From Burkholderiales bacterium (lineage in GTDB: Bacteria > Pseudomonadota > Gammaproteobacteria > Burkholderiales > Thiobacillaceae), in contig SXRG01000075.1 in the NCBI GenBank assembly GCA_005793645.1, positions 1-6,514 of the forward strand: a stretch of DNA of 6,514 nt, given 5' to 3'. Positions 1 to 5,417 of the stretch are shown here, piece after piece. Position 1 is the stretch's first letter, and the number at the start of each line of letters is the position of its first letter. Both the position numbers and the translations under genes were made by a program. The notes under the pieces are model-generated. The model was not told the DNA's origin, did not search any database, and worked only from the letters and a program-made list of their open reading frames with translations.

Positions 1-257
1 AGGTTTGCTGTGGTAAACCCAATGCCTCTTCAGGAATTGCACCACATTGTTTTCCTAGCGGACACCAGGCCCCTGCGATCGCAGTAGGGACGCCCGCGAA
101 CTCGCCGACCTACTCGGATAATCCGGAGTCACCAGGAGATTTCGTGTCCAATTCATTGATTGCCTTGCTCCCCTTTCTCGTAGCCGGGGAATGAGCGTTG
201 TATGCCATGTAATTTACGCGCAGAACCCAAGCGGCGGTTGTCCCCGGAGAGGCATGA
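1..257. other. Intergenic region downstream of pilT, no supported gene
   Basis: I see no convincing gene on either strand. Plus-strand frame 3 is open from the window edge to the TGA at 192-194, but its composition (many Pro, Ser, Ala and Gly) matches no family I recognise. A GTG at 144 sits behind a good AGGAG (134-138), but that frame ends after 16 codons. The minus strand has a 32-codon frame (208 down to 110) without a ribosome binding site. A perfect 12-base palindrome lies at 73-84. A pilU gene, often found after pilT, is not present here. Confidence 0.5.
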
Positions 258-1253
258 TCATGTATCAGTCATCCCCGTCTGTACCAATGACTGCATGGAA
301 AACTCCATGGTCATCATGCCCTCCGCCCGCGCTGTCTGCATCACGCTGGGAATCTGGAATACTTTGTTTTCACGGATCAAATTGCGGACAGCCGCGTTGC
401 ATGTCATGACTTCGAATGCCGCCACGCGCCCGGGCTGCCCTTTTTTTCTGAGCAGGCGCTGCGTCATCACCAAGCGCAAGGACTGGGAGAGCTGGGCACG
501 AACCTGATCCTGCTGCTGTGGCGGGAATACATCGATGATGCGGTTGATGGTGTTGGGCGCGCCGCTGGTGTGCAGGGTTCCGAATACCAGATGTCCGGTT
601 TCCGCAGCGGTCAAGGCAAGTTGTATGGTTTCCAGGTCGCGCAGCTCGCCCACCAGAATGACATCGGGGTCCTCGCGCAGCGCCGCCCGCAAGGCGGAAG
701 CGAAACTGACGGTATCCCGCCCCACTTCGCGCTGTGAAACAACGCTCTTCTTGTCCGGGTGCACATACTCGATCGGGTCTTCGATCGTCAGGATATGGGC
801 CTGCTTGTGCTGATTGATCTGATCGATCATGGCCGCCAGCGTGGTGGATTTACCGGAACCCGTGGGGCCGGTGACCAGAACCAGGCCGTTTTCTTCATAG
901 AGGATATCACGTGCCACCGGGGGCAGGCCGAGATCATCCATGCGCGGGATGGTGGTCTCGATCTTGCGCAGGACAGCGCCTAGGCCCCGCATGGTCTGAA
1001 ACAGATTGACCCGGTATCGGGCGCCCTCCACATCAATCGCGAGATCAATGTCATGTGCCTTGTTAAAGTGAGCGCGCATTTCCGGGGTCAGTATCGCGTC
1101 AACGAAACTGTTGATTTCGGAGGCGCTGACCACATCGTCGGGAAAGCTGACAAGTTCGCCATCCACCCGAATCGCCGCGGGACGCTCCTCATGCAAATGG
1201 ATATCGGACAGCTTGAACTGTGTGACGTACTTGGTAATGCGTTCCAGAGACAT
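258..1253 (-). CDS. pilT: Type IV pilus twitching motility retraction ATPase PilT
   Basis: PilT is the hexameric cytoplasmic ATPase at the base of the type IV pilus; it drives pilus retraction, twitching and often DNA uptake. The 331-residue product has an N-terminal PAS-like domain (about 1-100, with SDIHLHE near 16-22) and a RecA-like ATPase domain. Motifs in order: Walker A GPTGSGKST at 129-137, Asp box TIEDPIEYVH at 156-165, Walker B DVILVGELRD at 197-206, His box TGHLVFGTLHTSGA at 219-232. AVRNLIRENK at 288-297 matches the AIRNLIRE motif required for retraction and separates PilT from PilU. The ATG at 1253 is supported by AGAAGGG about six bases upstream. The protein stops right after SLVQTGMTDT, about 10-20 residues short of usual PilT (about 345), so the last helix seems lost; all catalytic motifs are intact. 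There is no pilU downstream, and an IS relic lies upstream. Confidence 0.95.
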   Translation of the reverse strand: MSLERITKYVTQFKLSDIHLHEERPAAIRVDGELVSFPDDVVSASEINSFVDAILTPEMRAHFNKAHDIDLAIDVEGARYRVNLFQTMRGLGAVLRKIETTIPRMDDLGLPPVARDILYEENGLVLVTGPTGSGKSTTLAAMIDQINQHKQAHILTIEDPIEYVHPDKKSVVSQREVGRDTVSFASALRAALREDPDVILVGELRDLETIQLALTAAETGHLVFGTLHTSGAPNTINRIIDVFPPQQQDQVRAQLSQSLRLVMTQRLLRKKGQPGRVAAFEVMTCNAAVRNLIRENKVFQIPSVMQTARAEGMMTMEFSMQSLVQTGMTDT

Positions 1254-1541
1254 GCTTTGCCCTTCTCAAAAGCCGCATGTATCAACGCGGCATCCCGAAC
1301 TGAAATCTCGTTCCTGAATCCGTGCTTCCCAACATTCACGCCCACCCCTCAGGCCAAACCGCATGATTTTCGCGCCGTTGGCCCTTGGGTTTGCCGTTGC
1401 ACCGCCGCTCCGGGAGTATTTCGAGCGGGGTTGCGGGGCAAATTTCTGTTTCCAGCCGCTGCTATCGGGTCATTTTAGACCCTCCAAGCAGAGGTCTGTC
1501 CTTCCAGTTTACCGAAAAGGACTGAATGGGAAGGTTTTCGA
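1254..1541. other. pilT upstream region, no supported gene
   Basis: This stretch lies between the pilT start and the transposase relic. Frames on both strands lack recognisable protein features or ribosome binding sites. It should hold the pilT promoter, but I see no clear sigma70 or sigma54 (-24/-12) match. It has a 5-base-pair stem with a 6-base loop at 1467-1482 (GGGTC/GACCC) without a T tract, and a 6-base-pair inverted repeat CCGCTC/GAGCGG at 1405-1410 and 1423-1428. Neither is a convincing terminator. Confidence 0.45.
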
Positions 1542-1734
1542 TGCAATCTCTCCGGTCAGCCCGATCTGCCCCAGCAGGCGCAGGACACCACGCAGTGGCG
1601 GTCCTGAGCAAAGCGAGGGATTCGGCACAGCCGAACAATTCGGAGTGAAATTGCTCGTGCATGCCGTGGTGTTTGTACAGTTCGATCTCCGGGAACATCA
1701 GATCCTGCCCTGTCGATGGTGCGCTCGGTCACCT
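1542..1734 (-). pseudogene. IS1380-family transposase remnant, fragmented over three frames
   Basis: Reading the minus strand, three pieces in three frames line up in order with the C-terminal catalytic region of IS1380-type (DDE) transposases as I remember it. Piece 1 is VTERTID (1732 down to about 1712). Piece 2 is GQDLMFPEIELYKHHG followed by MHEQFHSE (about 1710 down to 1639), resembling the family's ALY..HGTSEQFHSE block with its catalytic glutamate. Piece 3 is LRLLGQIGLTGEIA (1583 down to 1542), resembling the family's ...LRLIGQ... segment. Pieces 1 and 2 are joined by a frameshift at about 1710. Between pieces 2 and 3 the expected KTDLDLERLPSGKF-like part is missing and replaced by a 55-base hairpin-rich sequence. 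After piece 3, similarity ends and a TAA follows at 1509-1511. No start, N-terminal domain or terminal inverted repeats are evident, so this is a dead relic. The family call is from memory. Confidence 0.6.
1581..1638. repeat. Hairpin-rich short insert, REP-like candidate
   Basis: Two inverted repeats sit side by side. The first is CAGGAC (1581-1586) pairing with GTCCTG (1601-1606), enclosing an inner CCAC/GTGG stem. The second is TTCGGC-ACA-GCCGAA (1621-1635), a perfect 6-base-pair stem with a 3-base loop. The block fills the gap between two parts of the broken transposase. Text such as CCTGAGCAAAGCGAGGGATTC resembles dispersed palindromic intergenic elements common in many bacterial genomes. 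Only one copy is visible here, so the repeat status is inferred. Confidence 0.35.
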
Positions 1735-1825
1735 TGGCGTCGAGCCGCCGACGGATCCAGACGCTGCTTGGCACCCAAAAACAACACCATAACCATACGG
1801 GCACGGGACTGGGCGACGAAAGACT

Positions 1826-1854
1826 TTGACAACCTTTCGATCCATCCATAGCAT
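1826..1854 (+). promoter_or_regulatory. Putative sigma70 promoter of the symporter-VanZ operon
   Basis: A perfect -35 box TTGACA (1826-1831) is followed by a 17-base spacer and a -10 box TAGCAT (1849-1854, 4 of 6 matches including the key A2 and T6). Transcription would start near 1861, leaving an untranslated leader of about 28 bases before the symporter ATG. A GGGCGCCC palindrome (1856-1863) overlaps the expected start site and could be an operator, though this is speculative. Confidence 0.55.
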
Positions 1855-1888
1855 CGGGCGCCCAACCTAAAAACCCGTTGATCACCCC

Positions 1889-3334
1889 ATGCTCACCGGT
1901 TTCGTCATCCTCTATCTGGTCTTTTCCCTCGGCATCGGCATGTATGCCGCCACACGGGTGCACAACGCGCGCGACTACATCACCGCTGGGCGCAGCTTGC
2001 CGATCTGGATCGTCACTGCGATGGTGTTCGCCACTTGGTTTGGTGCCGAGACGGTACTGGGCATCCCGGCCACCTTTATGGCGGAAGATCTTGGTGGACT
2101 GATCTCCGACCCCTTTGGCGCCGCGCTGTGCCTGATCCTGTTCGGACTGTTCTTTGCGAAGAAGTTGTATCGCATGAACCTGCTCACAATTGGCGACTTC
2201 TATCGCAACCGTTATGACCGCAAGATCGAGGTCATCACCGGCCTGGCTATCGCCCTGTCTTACTTAGGCTGGGTGTCAGCTCAGGTTACGGCCTTGGGGT
2301 TGGTATTCAATGTGCTGTCCGACGGTACCATTACACAGACGCAGGGCATCCTCATCGGCGCGGCGGTGGTATTGATGTACACCCTCTACGGCGGCATGTG
2401 GTCGGTAGCGCTGACCACCTTTTTCCAGATGATCATCATTGTCATCGGACTCCTCTATATTGCCGCACAGTTGGCAAACATGACCGGCGGGATCGCACCG
2501 GTGATCGAACATGCGGCGAACAACGCCAAGTTCCATTTCTGGCCGGAAATGAACGCCGTGGCCATGATTGCGTTCATTTCCGGACTGTTAACCATGGGCT
2601 TTGGCTCCATCCCACAGCAGGATGTGTTTCAGCGCGCCAATTCATCGAAAAACGAACGCGTCGCCATGTGGGGCACGGTGATTGGCGGTGTTGCCTATTT
2701 CCTGTTCGCCGCTGTGCCGGTGTTCATGGCCTATTCGGCCAACCTGATTGACCCGCCACTGGCGGCAAAATGGTTGGCTGCTGACGGCCAGAAGTTGTTG
2801 CCGGAACTGGTCAAGGGCCATCTGCCACTGCTCGCGCAGGTCATCTTCTATGGCGCGCTGCTGTCAGTGATTATGTCCACCGCCTCGGGCACCTTGCTCG
2901 CCCCCTCTGTAACCTTGTCCGAGAATGTGCTCAAGGGTTTTGTCACCCGCCGCCGCCATCTGTCCGACCGCGCACTCTTGGTTATGACCCGCTGGGTGGT
3001 GTCCGTGTTTGCCGTGCTGGTAACGCTCTACGCCTTGTGGTCACTGGACCGGGAAACCGGCATCCACCAGATGGTCGAAAATGCCTACAAGGTCACGCTG
3101 GTGGTGGCCTTCGTGCCACTGGTCGCCGGGTTGTACTGGAGACGCGCCTCGACCTTCGGTGCCACGCTGGCCATCGGCCTTGGATTAGGCACCTGGATCC
3201 CGCTCGAAGTACTCATGACAAAAGGATTACTGCCCGACGGCGAGGGTCTCATCCCGCCGCACTTTGCGGGCTTTCTCATGGCCGTGCTGGGTATGATGCT
3301 GGGTGCCTGGATGCGGCCAAGGCAGGGGCACTAA
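1889..3334 (+). CDS. Sodium:solute symporter (SSS family) permease
   Basis: This 481-residue inner-membrane protein has the LeuT-type SSS fold, which couples solute uptake to sodium influx. I count about 13 hydrophobic segments (roughly 3-19, 39-63, 76-93, 115-143, 152-169, 172-194, 222-240, 261-284, 314-346, 364-384, 398-416, 421-443, 458-475), typical of the family. Family landmarks are ARDYITAGRSLP at 27-38, LTIGDFYRNRY at 99-109, FGSIPQQDVFQRANSSKNE at 238-256 and the TM8-like SVIMSTASGTLLAPSVT at 326-342, where Ser/Thr residues of the sodium site lie. The substrate cannot be told from sequence. The ATG at 1889 is the first start after an in-frame TAA at 1868; no Shine-Dalgarno is obvious, so initiation may be weak. 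The stop is one base before the ATG of the next gene, which suggests co-transcription and coupling. Confidence 0.93.
   Translation: MLTGFVILYLVFSLGIGMYAATRVHNARDYITAGRSLPIWIVTAMVFATWFGAETVLGIPATFMAEDLGGLISDPFGAALCLILFGLFFAKKLYRMNLLTIGDFYRNRYDRKIEVITGLAIALSYLGWVSAQVTALGLVFNVLSDGTITQTQGILIGAAVVLMYTLYGGMWSVALTTFFQMIIIVIGLLYIAAQLANMTGGIAPVIEHAANNAKFHFWPEMNAVAMIAFISGLLTMGFGSIPQQDVFQRANSSKNERVAMWGTVIGGVAYFLFAAVPVFMAYSANLIDPPLAAKWLAADGQKLLPELVKGHLPLLAQVIFYGALLSVIMSTASGTLLAPSVTLSENVLKGFVTRRRHLSDRALLVMTRWVVSVFAVLVTLYALWSLDRETGIHQMVENAYKVTLVVAFVPLVAGLYWRRASTFGATLAIGLGLGTWIPLEVLMTKGLLPDGEGLIPPHFAGFLMAVLGMMLGAWMRPRQGH
3324..3328 (+). promoter_or_regulatory. Ribosome binding site fixing the VanZ-family start
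   Basis: AGGGG inside the last codons of the symporter gene lies seven bases before the ATG at 3336. An in-frame ATG at 3303 would add 11 residues (MPGCGQGRGTK) that are not VanZ-like and overlap the symporter, so 3336 is preferred. Confidence 0.7.
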
Positions 3335-3335
3335 A

Positions 3336-4376
3336 ATGAACACACCCCCACCCTGGCCCCTACTGCTCTACGCCCTGTTCATCGTCTGGGCAAGCCTGTT
3401 CAGCGAGCACGGTTGGCAAAACTTCCCAGCCGACCCGTTCAGATTCCTGTTCGAATCCCTGCCGCGTTGGATCACCCGCACCGATCTAGCCACCAATCTG
3501 CTTGTCTATCTTCCACTGGGCTATCTCTTACGCCGCCGGGTCGGCCTCCACACACACCCCTGGCTGTCCGTATGCGTCGCTGTATGTGCGGCGGCCGGTC
3601 TGAGCCTGGCCCTGGAAACCCTGCAACAAGCCCTTCCGGCACGCAACGCCTCAGCTCTGGATATCACGATCAACACCCTCGGCGCCCTCAGTGGGGCCAT
3701 CATCTCGCTGCATCACCAGCGCTGGCGACGAGCCCTGCGCGTACTCAATCATTGGCGTGAACGCGTGTTCCATCCCAGTCTCGCCACCCACCTGGGTCTT
3801 GGCCTGCTCGCACTCTGGCTCCTCGCCCAATTCAGTCTACGCCCCTTGCCCGGCATCGGCTGGTTAACGCTGCACCTGCGTCCCATCGACACTCAGCCCA
3901 GCAGCCTGAGCGACCTCAATCTAAACTGGTTTCTCGCCCAATCGCTGGAGATGATCTGCCTCGGGGCCTTTCTGGCCACCCTGTTGCGCCCCGGCCGCTA
4001 TGTGGGCGCGCTGACCCTGTGCTTCATCTTCGCCTTTCTGGCCAAATTACTGACAGCCACCATCCTGCTCAAATGGGCCGCTGTCGGTGGCCTAATGTCG
4101 CTGGAAACATTGGCGGCCTTCTTTTGTGCCTTCTGGTTCTTGTTGCTGCCTTGGGTCTCGCGATACCGTCGCCCCATTGCCATCACCGGCCTCGTGACTA
4201 TCGTCCTCTGGCGTCTCTTGGAAGGTGGGCCACTGCTGTGGCCCAAGCATTCACTCCTCAACCTGGTCGGCCTAGCCGCCACCCTCGCGGCCTGGTGGCC
4301 CGTATTGGGCCTGGCCGTTCTAGGGATTCAAAGCAAAGCGGCGGGAGGCGGCGGGAAACCAAGCCCAGCCAACTGA
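3336..4376 (+). CDS. VanZ-like family integral membrane protein
   Basis: The 346-residue protein is strongly hydrophobic. Its N-terminal third has the VanZ-like pattern: TM1 at about 8-22, TDLATNLLVYLPLGYLL at 49-65, a TM at about 77-94, then LALETLQQALPARNAS (91-106) and ALDITINTLGALSGAI (107-122). VanZ itself gives low-level teicoplanin resistance in the vanA cluster, but most family members have no known role and no resistance function should be inferred here. After a basic loop (128-143) there is a further hydrophobic part of about 200 residues with roughly five or six segments (about 150-168, 204-217, 222-245, 255-275, 281-295, 307-330) that I cannot assign. Single-domain VanZ proteins are much shorter. 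The tail KAAGGGGKPSPAN is low complexity. It follows the symporter by one base, and its 3' end overlaps aroK on the opposite strand by 49 bases. Confidence 0.85.
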   Translation: MNTPPPWPLLLYALFIVWASLFSEHGWQNFPADPFRFLFESLPRWITRTDLATNLLVYLPLGYLLRRRVGLHTHPWLSVCVAVCAAAGLSLALETLQQALPARNASALDITINTLGALSGAIISLHHQRWRRALRVLNHWRERVFHPSLATHLGLGLLALWLLAQFSLRPLPGIGWLTLHLRPIDTQPSSLSDLNLNWFLAQSLEMICLGAFLATLLRPGRYVGALTLCFIFAFLAKLLTATILLKWAAVGGLMSLETLAAFFCAFWFLLLPWVSRYRRPIAITGLVTIVLWRLLEGGPLLWPKHSLLNLVGLAATLAAWWPVLGLAVLGIQSKAAGGGGKPSPAN

Positions 4377-4876
4377 CGCTCCAGTTTGGCTATCAGACTA
4401 TGGACACTCTGTCGGCCCGTATCGAGCACGATATCAGCCACTTCCAGATACAGCGGGTGACGCAGCGCATAAAGCTCGGTCAACTTAGTCAACGGATCCT
4501 CGGTCTGGAGCAAGGGACGATTGCGATCGCCACGCGTGCGCAGAAATAATTCTGCCGGCGACCCGTGCAGATAAATGATCGTGCCACGCGCCTTGAGGTG
4601 CTGCCGATTGACCGGATCGAGGATCGCCCCGCCACCGGTAGCCAAGACGATGCCGTGACGCTGCGTCAGCTCATCAATAACGGCCGCCTCACGACGGCGA
4701 AAGCCCGCCTCCCCCTCGATCTCGAAGATGGTCGGGATGGACACCCCACAACGCACCACGATTTCGTGGTCCGAGTCGATACAGTCCATGCCTCGATTGC
4801 GTGCCAGAACGCGCCCCAAGGTGGTCTTTCCGGAACCCATCAGGCCAACGAAAAAGAAATTATCCGCAAGAATCAT
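4328..4876 (-). CDS. aroK: Shikimate kinase AroK
   Basis: AroK is the cytoplasmic enzyme that phosphorylates shikimate at the 3-OH with ATP, the fifth step of the chorismate pathway to aromatic amino acids and folate. The 182-residue length is normal. Visible motifs are Walker A GLMGSGKT at 11-18, the shikimate-binding DSD at 34-36, GEAGFRRRE at 55-63 with the substrate arginine at 60, the GGG of LATGGGA at 78-84, the lid RGDRNRPLL at 115-123 with the arginine at 120, and LRHPLY at 138-143. All expected catalytic residues are present. The C-terminal end (GFPPPPAALL) overlaps the VanZ-family gene and may be an extension. No strong Shine-Dalgarno precedes the ATG, which lies four bases after the dciA stop, so translational coupling is likely. 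The usual partner aroB is not downstream. Confidence 0.97.
   Translation of the reverse strand: MILADNFFFVGLMGSGKTTLGRVLARNRGMDCIDSDHEIVVRCGVSIPTIFEIEGEAGFRRREAAVIDELTQRHGIVLATGGGAILDPVNRQHLKARGTIIYLHGSPAELFLRTRGDRNRPLLQTEDPLTKLTELYALRHPLYLEVADIVLDTGRQSVHSLIAKLERQLAGLGFPPPPAALL
4338..4356. repeat. Short tandem repeat in the convergent gene overlap
   Basis: GCGGCGGGA occurs twice (4338-4346 and 4348-4356) with a period of ten bases. It encodes AAGGGGK in the VanZ-like tail and, on the other strand, FPPPPAA in the AroK tail. A period not divisible by three means a gain or loss of one copy would shift both frames. Confidence 0.7.
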
Positions 4877-4880
4877 GGGG

Positions 4881-5321
4881 CTATTCTAACCGCCCCACCT
4901 GATGTGCAAGCAGCCGTTGCAGCGCTTCACCCAGTGCATCATCCTTCGGAAGCCCCGACTGGAACGCACGCAGGGCCTCCAGCCCCCTAGGGCTGACCGC
5001 CGCCTTGACCCGTGGATGCTGCCAGGCGACATCCGCCCTGACCCGCAACTTCATCGTCGTCACCGTTACCCCGGCCGCCCCCAAGGCAGCCAGAATACTG
5101 CGCTCCTGGGTACGCAACCGGGTCGCCACCGAACCGTTAGCGCATTGCAACCACAGGGTTTCTCCGCGCACCCCGGCGATCTGCGTTTGCCCGGCCAAGC
5201 GGCCCAAAACCCCGGCTAGGCAGGCCTCCAGCTTCAATAAGCGACGAGCCTCGGGCAACAAAACAGCCAGTTCCCGCTCGGCAAAGAGGTATTGCTGCAC
5301 TTTAACAAAGCGGGCCGTCAT
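4881..5321 (-). CDS. dciA: DciA-like protein (DUF721), DnaB helicase loading
   Basis: DciA proteins (DUF721) interact with the replicative helicase DnaB and act in its loading in bacteria without DnaC. The 146-residue product has LLPEARRLLKLEACLAGVLG at 21-40, a central domain with GETLWLQCANGSVATRLR at 53-70 and TMKLRVRADVAW at 89-100, and a helical tail (SPRGLEALRAF, DALGEALQRLLAH). This follows the family pattern of a hydrophobic helix, a KH-like fold built around a 'dgtLwv.v.s.a.a..Lr' segment, and a C-terminal region. Location supports the call: dciA is commonly beside secA in Gammaproteobacteria, and here the two are divergent. The ATG at 5321 has no obvious Shine-Dalgarno; a GTG at 5300 (residue 8) is an alternative. 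It ends in TAG four bases before aroK, so the two are probably co-transcribed. Confidence 0.75.
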   Translation of the reverse strand: MTARFVKVQQYLFAERELAVLLPEARRLLKLEACLAGVLGRLAGQTQIAGVRGETLWLQCANGSVATRLRTQERSILAALGAAGVTVTTMKLRVRADVAWQHPRVKAAVSPRGLEALRAFQSGLPKDDALGEALQRLLAHQVGRLE

Positions 5322-5417
5322 AAAAGGATGGGCGTGGGAATTGAAAGTCGAAACAGAGCCCTCATGGTAACATCCATCACTTGCCTGGCGCTGGCCGCCA
5401 CCCTACAGAGATCACCC
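5322..5417. promoter_or_regulatory. Divergent promoter region between dciA and secA
   Basis: These 96 bases separate two divergent genes and should contain both promoters. A TTGAAA at 5341-5346 could be a rightward -35 box, but the best -10-like text (TAACAT at 5368-5373) is 21 bases away, so the match is poor. ACAGAG occurs twice, at 5353-5358 and 5405-5410. The second lies seven bases before the secA ATG at 5418 and is a plausible weak ribosome binding site. Confidence 0.35.

Noticed and set aside
90..122. Short SRDARELADLLG translation, reminiscent of IS110-type transposases
   Set aside because: It is about 12 residues between stops; too short to support a family call.
191..507. Two overlapping plus-strand open frames (72 and 101 codons)
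   Set aside because: Both mostly lie antisense to the pilT 3' end and have no protein-like features.
1053..1478. Plus-strand open frame of 141 codons
   Set aside because: It overlaps the start of pilT on the other strand, has no ribosome binding site and resembles no family.
1467..1482. GGGTC-ATTTTA-GACCC hairpin as a terminator
   Set aside because: The stem is only five base pairs and no T tract follows on either strand.
1363..1851. Plus-strand open frame of 162 codons across the gene-poor region
   Set aside because: The transposase-like pieces are on the minus strand of the same bases, and the plus-strand translation looks random.
4019..4549. Plus-strand open frame of 176 codons
   Set aside because: It runs out of frame through the VanZ-family gene and antisense to aroK; its composition is shadow-like.
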